Notes under the pieces: generated by a model
Seen by the model: only the letters and a program-made list of their open reading frames with translations
What the model was told of the DNA's origin: nothing
Databases searched by the model: none
In this document: in pieces, positions 1 to 11,050 of the stretch
Layout: every line of letters begins with the position of its first letter
Position numbering within the stretch: position 1 is the first letter of the stretch
Source: Aptenodytes patagonicus
Lineage: Eukaryota; Chordata; Aves; Sphenisciformes; Spheniscidae
Length of the DNA: 64,000 nucleotides
Assembly (NCBI RefSeq): GCF_965638725.1
Contig: NC_134958.1
Location: forward strand, 22,351,964-22,415,963
Direction: 5' to 3'
Made by a program: the position numbers and the translations under genes

Positions 1-2010
1 AGATGGCATCCCAGGCCTGGACATGGTCCCGCCACGTCTTGGCGTTGAGGTGGCGGAGGAGGGCGGGCGGCAGGTAGAGCATGGGCGAGGTGGTGTGGAA
101 CATCAGGGTCACGGCGTCGATGAAGCGCTGCGCCTCGGGATCCACGAAGTCCTGCAGCAGCCCCAGCCGCTCCCCGTACAGCACGTGGCACACAGCTGCG
201 AGCCAGCACCCATGAGGGGACCTGGCCAGAGGGGACCCCGTCCCCTCCACCCTCCCATGGCCAATTCCAGCCTTTCCACGGCTACAGGGACCTGACTTGG
301 CCTCCTCCTCGCTCCGAGCATCACGGGGCCATGGAGGCATCCCTTGTTGGGTAGGGTTGGCTACCAGTTGATGACCGGTAGATGATAAAACAGTGTTTTA
401 TCAACAGCGTTGAGTTGTTCTCTACTTGTCTGGAGAGAGGACATCCCTCTAGACCCTATGGCTTTGGGGGAGAAGCTTGTTTGCCCATCTCTGAGGATGA
501 AGCTGGGGGAAACGCAGCGTCGCCCATCTCGGGCACCATGCAAAGGGGTGTTTCGGGGCGGGGGGGGAACATGTCTTGCAGAGACTCATGCCCCTGACAC
601 TCACACTCCAGGGCGAAGCGGAAGAGCTCGTGGGTGAAGTCGGCCGTCCAGCTCTCCCGGCCGCTCTTCCCCACCTGGGCTCGTGCCCGCCGGACAAAGT
701 CCTCGCCCACCTCACTCAGCAAAGGCACGAAACCCTCCACCACCTGCGGCGACAGCACCTCCTTGTTCAGCATCAGGCGGTCCGAGCGCCAGGCCTCCCC
801 CGTCCTGCAGGACACCAAAGTGGGGGGGTCAGTCAGAGGCGTGTCCCCCCCATCCACACCCCCGCGCCAGAGGATGCCACCCCCCAAAGCATGGGGCCAG
901 CCAACGTCCCCATCACCCTCCTGATGCTCCAGCTTCTCACCGCCCTGTGTGCCGGGGCTATTGCGGTAGGACCTGGGAGCCCCATTTTGAGGGGAACCCC
1001 CCTGCCCCCCGACTCACTTGAGGAGCACGCCATAGGGCTTGTTGCGGTAGTCGCGGTAAGCCACCCAGGGGGGCACACTGAAGCGCTCCGGCAGTGTCCC
1101 CTCCGCCTGGAAGAGGGTGGCGGCGTCCCGGGGGCTGATGATGTTCACGCTCTCGTAGACACCCAGCTTCTCCCTGCCGGGGCGCGGAGGGGGGTCAGCC
1201 CTGCACCCCGACCCCCACCTGCATCCCCCCGCAGCCCCTCATCTCCCCAGATCAACCACCTTCCCCCAGCACCCCCAAATCATCCACCCTCCCCCTCGCA
1301 CTCCCCAAAATCCTGTCTGTGGGTCTCATCCCAGGGGATGCAGCGGCTCAGCACCAGGATCGGGCCCCAGGGCTCAGGCAGGCACGGGGGGGGGGGTGCT
1401 GGACCTGGACCTCCCCCCCATCCCTCTCTGCCTGGGGATGTCAGCTCCGGACCTTCGGAGATCACAGGGGGCAGAGCCCCTCTCCAGCCCTGCCGCCCCC
1501 TCCTCCCAACATCCCACATCCGCAAGGTACGAGCAGGTCTCCCCTCTCGCCCCTCACCGTGGCATTGAGCCTGGCTGGCACACGGCAAGATGACGTGCTC
1601 CGGCAGCTCAGCCACCTATTTACCCTCCTCTCGCCCGGAGCAGGGCTGGGAATAGCAGCAGCATCCCGGACTGGAAAGGCTGCCAGAGCCGGAGAGCCCG
1701 GGGGGGGGGGGGGGGGGGGGGGGGAATGCCAGGGCCAGATGCTGCCTCACCTGTAAATGGGCCCGAACTGCTGGAACTTGCGAGCCATGATGTGATGGAC
1801 GTTGTGCAAGCCGCCCTCCTGCCAGAAGCGGTAGAGGTTGAGCCAGCCGGCTCGCCAGTCACCGGGCAGCTGGTTAAAGGGTCGAGGAGCTGGTGGGATG
1901 GGGGGTGCATGCGATGGGGTGGCAGCCCCCCGAGTCCGGCGGCATCCCCCAGCTCGGGCAGGGGGACATCCCCGCAAGGCGCCTGGCTTGGGCGCAGCCC
2001 GGGCGAGCAT
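1..2010 (-). CDS. CYP11A1: CYP11A1, cholesterol side-chain cleavage P450 (5' part, exons 1-4)
   Basis: The product is the mitochondrial inner-membrane cytochrome P450 that cleaves the cholesterol side chain to pregnenolone, the first step of steroid synthesis, with electrons from adrenodoxin. Coding exons read on the minus strand are 1751..2010, 1018..1173, 605..814 and 1..195 (the last runs off the window); all junctions are GT-AG and the frame is continuous through 273 codons. Exon 1 starts at the ATG at 2010 and encodes an Arg/Ala/Pro-rich mitochondrial presequence, then the family segment ending [16 protein letters not shown]. Exon 2 carries [14 protein letters not shown] and the [15 protein letters not shown] stretch; exon 3 [13 protein letters not shown]; exon 4 [19 protein letters not shown]. 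The haem-binding Cys region lies outside the window. The next gene upstream, SEMA7A, is the same neighbour as in mammals. Family assignment is firm; absence of an upstream noncoding exon is assumed. Confidence 0.94.
1700..1724. repeat. 25-nt poly-G run in CYP11A1 intron 1
   Basis: An uninterrupted run of 25 G (plus strand) lies 26 nt inside intron 1 from the exon 1 donor at 1750. In the CYP11A1 pre-mRNA it reads as poly-C. Its exact length is uncertain because homopolymers of this length are often miscounted in sequencing. Confidence 0.9.
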
Positions 2011-2115
2011 GGGAGCGGGCGGCGGGAGAGGGAGGCGAGGGTGGCCTCACTCTTATCCCGCCTCAGCCGCCGCTCAAGGTGAGATGCTCTCGCCCGCCTC
2101 CCGATGAGTCACGGC
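2011..2115 (-). promoter_or_regulatory. Putative CYP11A1 proximal promoter
   Basis: Directly upstream of the CYP11A1 ATG on the minus strand there is a weak TATA-like GGATAAGAG (about 2051-2059), then TCAAGGTGA on the plus strand at 2073-2081, which differs by one base from the SF-1/NR5A1 consensus TCAAGGTCA, then TGAGTCA (AP-1/CRE-like) at 2105-2111. Vertebrate CYP11A1 promoters are known to use an SF-1 site close to a TATA element and upstream cAMP-responsive sites, so the order is plausible. The sites are short and were picked because of the neighbouring gene. Confidence 0.4.
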
Positions 2116-2816
2116 CGCCCCAGGGACCAGGGACGGGGACAGGCACAGGGCGTTTCGCCCCGGCACCAAGGCGGGCTGACATTGGGGAAGGCAAGTGGGT
2201 TTGCCAAGCATTGTCCTCTCCCAGCCTTGCCACAGGGGGCTTTGCCGGGTGATGCACAGATCTCGAGCGGCGTGGGGTGACGAGGGGTGACGCTGGCAGG
2301 TGGCCCATGCCACCCCAATAAAAGCGGGTGCTGTTGCAAGCGCTGGAAAAGAAAACCCAGCTGCCAAGGGGAGAAATGTTTTGTCTGCAGAATAAATGAT
2401 AGAAATGATCTAGGGGACAAAATAGCGTGGGTTAGACTTAATAAAGCTCCAGCCTGATGGGTCACCGCAGGAGGGGACAGCCTTGGGGACTGCCTGGCCA
2501 CCGCCGGGGGTGTCTCACCTCCACCCACCCCAGGGCAGGGGGTCCTAGGGGAGGCAGGTCCCCCCTTCCTGGGCTCTCCTGTCCCAGAGCATCTCCTGTC
2601 GGCTGCCATTTAACGCAGGAACCCCAAACAGCCCCCCCCGCCAGGAGGGAGAGGCGTTTTGGGGTGTCGTGGCCCCCACGGAGCTGGGGACAAAGGCCCC
2701 CACCCCCGAGCGTGGTGGCAGACACCTTCCCTTGTCCCCAGGCCCAGTAACACCCACTGGTGACCAGTTATCAATGGAGTGTGGGAGAGTTAATGGGGGG
2801 GGGGTGTCACCGGGCC

Positions 2817-2985
2817 TTTCTGGGGCATCCCTTTGGGGTGTCCCTGGAGTTGGTCTTGAGCATCCCTGGGGCGTCCCTGGGGTCTCTGGGGTGTCCCTGG
2901 AGAGGGGGGGGGGAAGATTCCAGGCAGGTCCCTGGGGTGTCCCTGGACTTTCCTTGGGGTGACCCGGGGGTCCCTGGGGCACAAC
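2817..2985. repeat. Irregular GGGGTGTCCCTGG-type tandem repeats
   Basis: Variants of a 12-15 nt unit around ggggtgtccctgg recur at least seven times with interruptions (for example near 2838, 2870, 2881, 2892, 2932, 2957 and 2970). The array is degenerate and G-rich on the plus strand. It looks like a simple GC-rich satellite, not coding sequence. Confidence 0.55.
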
Positions 2986-3252
2986 ATCCCACGGCCTTGA
3001 AGGCTGGAGGAGGAGCTCGAGGAGGGCTCTGCTGGGCTTATTCTGGTTTTCAACCTCTCTTAGGTTCTCATTTTCCCCGGGAAAGGCAGCGGGGGACGCC
3101 TGCGGCCGAGGATGCCGAGCCGGGCTCCGCGGCGGCTGCCAGAACGGCGGCGGGCACCGGGGGGCGCGCCTGCCCCGTCTGCCGCCACCGGCGCCGGCGA
3201 CAGCCGCCGGCCTGTCCCCTCCCTCCCCGCCACGTGTAGCCTGTCACCTGCC

Positions 3253-3770
3253 AGGCACCGGCTCTGTCCCCTCCTGCCCCGCGGTCCCTGTCCCCTCCCA
3301 AGGCACCGGCTCTGTCCCCTGCTGCCCCGCGGTCCCTGTCCCCTCCCAAGGCACCGGCTCTGTCCCCTCCTGCCCCGCGGTCCCTGTCCCCTCCCAAGGC
3401 ACCGGCTCTGTCCCCTGCTGCCCCGCGGTCCCTGTCCCCTCCCAAGGCACCGGCTCTGTCCCCTCCTGCCCCGCGGTCCCTGTCCCCTCCCAAGGCACCG
3501 GCTCTGTCCCCTCCTGCCCCGCGGTCCCTGTCCCCTCCCAAGGCACCGGCTCTGTCCCCTCCTGCCCCGCGGTCCCTGTCCCCTCCCAAGGCACCGGCTC
3601 TGTCCCCTCCTGCCCCGCGGTCCCTGTCCCCTCCCAAGGCACCGGCTCTGTCCCCTCCTGCCCCGCGGTCCCTGTCCCCTCCCAAGGCACCGGCTCTGTC
3701 CCCTCCTGCCCCGCGGTCCCTGTCCCCTCCCAAGGCACCGGCTCTGTCCCCCTCCTGTCCCGGCTTGTCC
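3253..3770. repeat. 48-bp minisatellite, ten full copies plus a partial
   Basis: Ten full copies of a 48-bp unit beginning AGGCACCGGCTCTGTCCCCT start at 3253, 3301, 3349, 3397, 3445, 3493, 3541, 3589, 3637 and 3685; an imperfect eleventh starts at 3733. Copies are nearly identical. The clearest variable site is CTCCTG versus CTGCTG, with G in copies 2 and 4 only. Because 48 is a multiple of three and the unit has no stop in several frames, long artificial reading frames cross it on both strands. The minus strand of each unit has five or more runs of three to four G, so it could form G-quadruplexes. It lies about 1.2 kb upstream of the CYP11A1 start codon. Confidence 0.96.
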
Positions 3771-6360
3771 CAGCTGCCACCGTATGCGTGAAGATGCCCA
3801 CCTTGGGTCAACACCCGCCGGCTCAGCGTGCGTCCCAGAGCAGCCCCACACCCCCGGGGGACATGGTGGCACAGTGCCACCCCGCCGTCCTTCACCCCTG
3901 CACTGTCACTGTCCTGGGTGGGACCTGCTGCCTCCCCTCCGGCCGCGGGAACGGGGTCAGTCCGGAGCAGTTTGGCCACCTCGGTGCTTGTAAAAACAGA
4001 GTCGTGGGCCCAAGGGACACGGAGGGACGCACGGCCACGCGGCTGAGCTCTGCCCTCGCGCGGGGCTGGGTGGCCCTGTCGGCCACCAGCTCCAGCCCCA
4101 AGAGGGGACAGCCACCCATCGCACTCAGTGTCACCTCTGCACCCCCTCTTTCCACCGTCTCCCCAAAGCGTGGGGAGCCAGCTCATGGGCTCCATCACCC
4201 TGTGCCTGTGCCCCGCATCTCCAAAGGGTCCCACGCACATCCTCCGTGGGGGCCCTGCCCTCCTCTCTCGATGCCCCCCCACACCCCAGGAGGTCTCCAA
4301 ATTTTCCGGACACCTCCCCAACGGTGTTGCCACCCCTGCAGCGTGAAGGAAACGCGACGGTTTGTCCCCCCTCTCCGACAACCCCCGAACACGTTGTTCG
4401 CAGAGGAAACCGCCGGCTGCCGCGGTGGGCACAGGAACCCGTGTGGTTGGGGGGGGGCTCTGATGGAAAGGTGGGGGGCCAGGAAACGGGTCGGGGAGGT
4501 GCTCAGAAACCCACAGCATCACTCTTTCCCCAGCCAGCAGAAATGGCAGCGGGGACGGGGCTCTGACTGCTTTTGCCGATGGCCTCATCCGTCATGAGCA
4601 AAGCAGGCGGCATGTGGATGGGAGGAGGCGTTTCCCCCGCCTCCGCAGGCAGCAGCTCGCCCACGAAGCCCACATGACTCATGTGTATTCCTTACTATTT
4701 TTGGATGAGCCGAAACAGAGAGTCTCTCCCCTTCCTTCTCCCCGTGCCACCTACGCTGGGGACAAGGAGGGTCCTTCCAGCCGGGTTTCCTGCTACTGAG
4801 AGGTGGCAACAGTGGGCGTCAGGGTCTCGCTTTCCACCCGTGGGGCTTTCCGGGTGTGTATCACCTCCCGAGCGAGCAGGGTGACTAGCTGCCCAGCCCC
4901 TTCACACCTTCCCCCGGTAAATCACACCTCTGGGAGGCTGCTGAGAAACCCCTGGGCTTTCTGCTCCGCAGCAGGAAACGTCACTGAGCCAGCGCCGCAG
5001 CCCCAGCCCCAGCGAAACCCCAACCTCCCTGGAAAATCCCCCTCCTCGACCTCATCCCTCAGGCACCTGGGGCTCGGAATGCCAAGACTGCAGTGGTTTA
5101 GACGAGGGAAGGTGTCTTGGCAGAGCAGCTCATCCTTTCTACACCGCTGCAGACACCTCTGCCCCCCCTCCCCGAGCCGATGGGAACCGGCCGGGATGGG
5201 GCTGACTTCAGCCAGGGTGATGCTGGATCCGTTTTGCGGGGGGCAGAATAAAGTGACTGCATCACATCACTGGGATGGAGAGCGGAGCAGAGCAGGCGTG
5301 AAATTGGCGGTTGGAAAAAGGGCATGGAGCTGACTGCATTGCTTTCTTACCTTAAAAATACAGCCCGCATCCATATGTGGACGGACGCTGCTCGGCTCCC
5401 CGCCGATCACACTCGTCCCTTGGGAAGGACGGTGTTTTTCATGTATTTTCCAACAAGCTCTTTTCTTTTCTGCAGTGATTTCATCCCGGGGTCTTCCCCG
5501 CTCTCCGCATGAGCGAATCCATTCATTGCAAGCTTTCAGCTCCTGCCCACGAGCAGGTGGTTGGGAAAATTTCAGTAGTAAAACTCCTGCCCAGAAACCC
5601 CCTGTGATTCAGTTCAGGGCTGGAGGGGAGGGGGAAAAACTCATTTTCATAATATTAAGCTGAAAAAGAGAAAACTTTCAGCTGCAGACAGACCGTAGCC
5701 ATGATCAAGCAGTTCTTCTTGCTGGAGGGTTTCCCCCGGGAGCAGAGAGAAGGGGATGACCCGGCGCGTGTTGGGCAGCATCCCTGAGGCACTCGGGGCT
5801 GAGCGCGTGATGCTCGAGGAGCTGCCGGGGGCACCCAGAGCATCTCATCGGGAGGACGGACCCAGCCAGGACAAGCTTTAATCTGAAACAGGGGCGAGTC
5901 TAGCTTGTTTTTATTGTCCCGCTCCATTAAACTGAATCTCCTCTTACTAATTTATTGCGTGCAGTCCCGGACCTAAAAATTGCCGGGCTGATGCCTGGCT
6001 TTTGGGGTCTCCATTGAGCTGGGATGGGGTATCTCAGCCCGATGGGACGCGTCCTTTGGCCGTGATCACCCCTCCGGGATCTCGGGGTGGAAATTCATGG
6101 CTGGAGAGGAAAGCTTTCATGTGTGTGGCTGCGGGGAGGAGGAACGTGGCCACATGAGGCAAAGGCACGCTGGTTTATCGCGGGTTTAACTTCCTCCAGA
6201 ATCTCCTGGGTCATCTCATTTCTAGTAAGCGGCTGGATTTCCCACTCACATCGCTCGCCACAGCCGGCCCCGACCTTCCTTGGTGGCGTAGCATCACCCA
6301 CGCCACATCCCCCATGCCCCGGCATGGACGACGGGCAAAAGGAGCCCAGAGCCGTGCACG

Positions 6361-6396
<36 letters not shown>
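6361..6396. repeat. (GACA)9 microsatellite
   Basis: Nine perfect tandem copies of GACA. No gene overlaps it. Confidence 0.97.
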
Positions 6397-8894
6397 CCTG
6401 CCCAAGGCTGGTTAAATCCCGAGATCCTCAGGGAAAAGGGGGAAATAGCTGCAGGGCAGCAAAGACCCCGTGCAAACAGAGCTGCCACATCACCGATGGG
6501 AAAAACAGGTTGGACGAAGGGGAGCGAGGGGTGAAGGCAGCTGGCAGCGAGCCGGGTGGGCAGCATGGTTTCGGTCACCCGATCCAGACACGTGAACTCA
6601 GTTTATGGTTCCCCTTTGCCAGCCTGTCCCGGGGGAAGCAGGCGGTGACACCGGCCGCGTCAGGCGGGACGGGCAGGATGGGTAGGACACCCATGGGAGA
6701 GCTGGCCCGGGGGTGACGGCGTGTGGGAGTGCCGCTGGGCCGGCTCCAGCTCTAACCGCAGCTCAGGTGTGGCCGGGAAGGGCAGCGTGTGCTGGACAGG
6801 CTGACCCCAAGATAAGGTGCAAGATAAGAAAAACGCCGGGAGCGGGCTCAGGCTGGTCAACGGGGAGGATGGAAGTTGTTGCCCCGGTGTGGCAGCACCT
6901 CTCCATCCCTGGGATCCCAGCTCCCGTGAAACCAGGGGTGCCCGTCGGGGCATCCCAGTTCCGAGCTCCCGCCGGCTCCTTCCGGGGTTGCTCTGTACCC
7001 CCATCCCGCCAGGAAAGGCTGCCCAGGGGGATGCTATGGCTGGAGACGGCATCTCGGGTGAGCCTACAGTCAGTGCATACCCCGGGTGCTTGCACGGAGC
7101 AAGCAGGCAGCCACTGTGGGATTTCTCACCAGCTCTTGGATCCGACTGGGGCGGATACAGGATTTCCTGGGTCTATTGTCCTGCCCAGCAAACCCTCCTC
7201 CCAGAGCAGCCTCCAAGGCCGCTGGCGAGGCTGGAGGCAGAAATAGCCCCCAAAAACGGCACTGGGAAAAATCAAATGCTCTCGAAGCTTTTGTTTCAGG
7301 CGTGTGCGTGCCCGTTCCCATTCAAACAAGGCTCCCAAAATAACTCGCTCGAACAATGTGGCCGCAGTCGGGGTGAGGGGGGCGACGCCTCGGCTTTCCC
7401 CTCCCCACGCATGCCTTTTCCCCTGAAGTCCACAATAAATCTCGGCGCATGTATTTGCTCAGCAGCCCCATAGTTTTCGGTTCATTGTATTCATAGGAAA
7501 CAGCTGGCGGCCAGGGGAAATGCGGCCCAGCATAAAACACAGCCTGAAATGGTCGGTCTTTGCTGCTTTTCTCAGGAAATTTAGCAAAAGGCTCCGTCTT
7601 TTGTCCTGGCTGTCCCCAGGGAGCGGGGACAAGGGCTGGGCTGGGGAAGGAGATGCTGCTGCAGCCCCTACGCGGGTCTGTGGGGTCTCTATGTTATCCA
7701 GGGACCCAGGGCCGTCCCTGTGGCGCTCGGTCCCGTGCTCCCAGCCTGCTTCTTGGGCAAGAAAACCAAGCCCAGGCAGCCGAAACGGCGTTATCGCAGC
7801 CCTGCGCCCCGCACGGCCCCAGCTCATCGCTTCCCACCTGCTCCCAGGGGGTTGCAGCGTTGCCGCTCCCAGCCCTCCCGCTCGCCTCTTCCCAGGGCAC
7901 TGCGAAACACTTCGGTGTTTGGGGGTTTAGCGACAGTTTTTAGAGCTTTGGTAATCCAACGCTTGGCAGCAATAGAGCTGGAAATGCAAACATCTCGGCG
8001 TCCGCATACAGCACCCGAGCGATAACGCCTGGGTGCCGGGTTTCTCTCCCTTCCCCGCCTGGGCGAGCTCCCCGCCTCCTCCCACCGTGGAGGGGGGGGC
8101 TGCCAGAGATCAAACTTCTTGTTTTAGCGCCGCTGAAACCTGCCTGCCTTTCGGTCCTGTTTCTCTTTCTTTACGTCAAGATGCCGCTACCGCATATGCT
8201 GCCGGCGCCAAGTTTTCTGCCAAACCCAGTGCTAAGAAAGAAACACGGCAGGGGAGGCTTTTGCTTTCGGCTGCCTAACCCCACCCCGCAGATCAGGGAC
8301 CTGCAAAACTCTCCTGCAAATCCTTGGTCGGGACGTCTAGCACAGGTCCCAGGGGACAGAGGTGCCCGTCACCGCCGTCCCTGTGCCCCCCGGCTGGTCC
8401 CCCATCGCCTCCGATGCTTTGCAAAAGGAGCTCGCCGGTGCATCGCTGCGAACCGGGGCTGGAGCTCGGGGGGCTCCTACCCAACCACCAGTGCCCAAAT
8501 ATTTTCCCACACTACCTGCAGGAACAGGCCCAGCAGCAAGCACTAAGAATAGCGCACAGAAAGGCACCTGGGCACGGGTTTAGACGAAGCCGGGACCCTT
8601 TGAAAGCCCTGCAAAAGGGGAACGAGCGCTGCGACAGGTCTGCTGGGCTCTGCAACCGGTTCCGCCTTTGTGCCGAGGTGCTTTGATGGAGGGTTCGAAA
8701 GAGAGGGGGAGGCTATTGTTCCCTCCTGCTTTTGTTGGCATGTTTTTAAAGCTTGAATTCCTATTCCCTGCTTCCCTCCATCCCCGGCCTGGCCTTCCCC
8801 CCCCCTCCCGCCCCGGCTCTCAACCATCAGCTCATTTTTCCCCCAAATCAGCAGAAAGAGAGCTGCGAGTTCAGCACCGCTCCGTTTCACGGGC

Positions 8895-9160
8895 TGTCAG
8901 CCAGGCAGCCCGCGCGCGCGCCCTCCTAAAAGCCGTTCCCGACGTCAAAGCCAAGGATGCGCGGGAGCATCGCGATGCCTGCCCCGGCTCCCGGCGAGCG
9001 GCAGAGCCGCAGGCAGAAGGTGCCAGGACGGCTCCGCGCCCACAAGGACCCGCCGCCGCTATTTATATCCCTCGCTTTCCGCAGGCAGTGGGTGGTGATG
9101 AGCGGAGTTGCTGCTAACACCCGCCTTGGGATTCTCCAGTGGGAATTGGCCCGGCTTCTT
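8895..9160 (-). promoter_or_regulatory. CpG-rich TATA/CCAAT promoter-like block without a recognised gene
   Basis: On the minus strand a near-consensus TATA box TATAAATAG lies at 9059-9067 and a CCAAT box at 9145-9149 upstream of it. Downstream, the inferred start region (about 9035 and below) is CpG-dense, with a CGCGCGCGCG run near 8911-8921 and a CRE-like GACGTCA around 8941-8947. Transcription would run toward CYP11A1, away from the SEMA7A 3' end. The first ATG on that transcript opens only a 14-codon frame (MLPRILGFDVGNGF). I find no clear splice donor soon after it. It could drive a noncoding RNA, be an upstream start for CYP11A1, or be a chance combination. Confidence 0.35.
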
Positions 9161-9374
9161 GCTCCCGATGGTGCCAGCCTGAAGCGGGAGCAGCGAGCCC
9201 AGGGCACGAGGGGTGGCCTGGCACTGGGCTGGGGCTGCTGCTGGAGAGGAGAGGCAGGTAGGACATGGAGGAGGGTGGGGGGATCCCCTTGATCGTGGGC
9301 AAAGAGGGACAGGGGAGACCCCAGCCACCGCCGCAGCAGCATCCCTCGGCTCCCGGTGACAAACCCAGCACTCG

Positions 9375-11050
9375 CCCGCTCTTTTCCATTCTTTATTTCA
9401 ACGATCACATTCTCACTTTGGTCACAGCTCTGAAAGGTTTTTTTGGTAGCTGTTGTGTTGTTTGTTTTTTCTCTTCTCTAATTTGAACCCACTTTCTATA
9501 ATATTATAAAATTATACAAGTGCAGTAATCACCAGTTGATAATAAATAGGTATTTGTTAGCTCACAAAGTTAAAGTGCTTTGAGAAGGGATGTAAGAAGC
9601 TCTATCCTAGATTTGGGAGGGGGGGGTTCTTGGAAATGTAGTGCAGTAGGAAGTTCTGGCCTGTTGTCCGTAGTCTGCGGTCGCGAGATGCACGTGGCAT
9701 CTCTCCCCCTTGCCAAAAAGACCCCTCGGGCACTCCTGAGTGTCTCCGAGCAGGCACGAAGCAGGAGCTGTGCCGCTGTGACAGGTTACTGGAAGCATGA
9801 GATACGATGCCCCCTCCGTTGCACGGCCCGAGGCCGGGCGTTTCGGCGGTCAAGAGGGCTGGGAAAGGCTTGGACAAGGTGTGGGATCACCCCTTGCACC
9901 CAGGCACGGGGAGAGCATCCCGTTTTTCACAGTTTAGTCTTGCTCAGAGACCTCAAAGCCCAAGGGAAGCAAACCCTGGTCCTCCCCTGTCCCCTCACTG
10001 CAAGGGAGAGAGGCAGATCTGCTCCGGGCGGTGGGGACAAGCCCCAGCGCCCCTGAGCCCGTCGGCATCGCCCTGAGATCAACAGCCTGCCGCCTCTTTC
10101 CCTGAGGAAGCCCGGTCCCTCTCCCGGAGGAGAGGTGCTGGGAGCAGGGGCTGCCTGCTGCCCACAGATAAATGCCCTTAGCTGCCTGCAGAGGATTTGT
10201 GCATTTAAAACTCCATCCCAGGGCCTCCCGGGTTTGGTTTGGGCTCTGCTTCCGCCTCCCCTTCCGTCTGTCCTTCCCCACGCCCCAAATCTAGTCATCC
10301 TCCGAGGCTTTTCCATGCAAAACGCTAACTTTGTGCCTGCCCTTGCCTGCAGGTTTCCAACACTAGTTCCCGACCTCCCTCCCATGTCAAAGCCAGCTGT
10401 AAATAAAAATAATAAACCAAACCCTAAAACCCTTCCAGAGCCCAATTCTCCAGACCAGAACGGGACCCTCGTGTGACACTGGGAGCATTCCAGCTGCTCG
10501 CCAACCCAAACAGACATTAGCCACTAAGAACTTGGAGGCATCAGTCCCCGCTCGGAGCGAAGCACAGATCAACCAGTTAGAAAGGCCAAGGGCTGGCTCC
10601 TCCTCTTCATCACATGCACGTTCCCAAAGAGAGGAGTCATTGTGCCCTGAGGATCAGTGCATGCACATCGGCAGAAGTCCCCTGAACATCCGCACCCAGG
10701 GTAGGCTCAGGACGATATTCAGTACAGAGCTACCAGCATGGGCTCGGGGAGAGGCTGACGCCACTCCCTTCACGCTGCTGGGTACTGTGAACGTCCCCCG
10801 CGTGTTAGGGTACCCTTCCCTCCCTGCCCCCAAACCCCGCTCCATCTGGCCCTGCAGTCGCATCTTCCTCGCCATGATCCTTCCACCAAGGCCAAAGATG
10901 GAGGGGTTGCTGCCCGGGACCCCTTTTGGGACAGTCAAAGATTAACGTCCAAGGAGCGACTAAGAGAATGGGGATCTCGCCTTGGGAGCGGACAGCAAGT
11001 GCAGGAAGAGCAGCGGCAGCCAGGACGGTGGGAACACAGTCCTGTCGTGT
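9375..11050 (-). other. SEMA7A: SEMA7A 3' UTR and poly(A) signal
   Basis: The stretch after the SEMA7A stop codon has no other recognisable gene. A minus-strand AATAAA lies at 9392-9397, giving an inferred cleavage site near 9375 and a 3' UTR of about 1.7 kb. The distal part (about 9420-9560) is AU-rich. No closer minus-strand AATAAA was noticed, but a shorter isoform using a variant signal cannot be excluded. Confidence 0.6.

Larger units (their letters stand above)
2116..9374. other. Intergenic region between CYP11A1 and SEMA7A
   Basis: Apart from the repeats and the promoter-like block listed separately, I see no gene here. Long open frames exist on both strands because the DNA is GC-rich and poor in stop codons, but none shows a recognisable protein or splice-linked continuation. 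Confidence 0.6.

Noticed and set aside
576-1568. 330-codon plus-strand open frame over CYP11A1
   Set aside because: It is antisense to CYP11A1 exons 2 and 3 and crosses introns; its composition follows GC-rich DNA. The minus-strand reading gives a clear P450.
2385-2445. Two plus-strand AATAAA motifs near 2390 and 2438
   Set aside because: No plus-strand gene ends here. The motif is common by chance in such a stretch.
3068-4588. 506-codon open frame on the minus strand across the minisatellite, and similar long frames in other phases and on the plus strand
   Set aside because: The 48-bp unit is a multiple of three and lacks stops in several frames on both strands, so every phase stays open. 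The protein is a pure 16-residue repeat with no start context, splice support or known relative.
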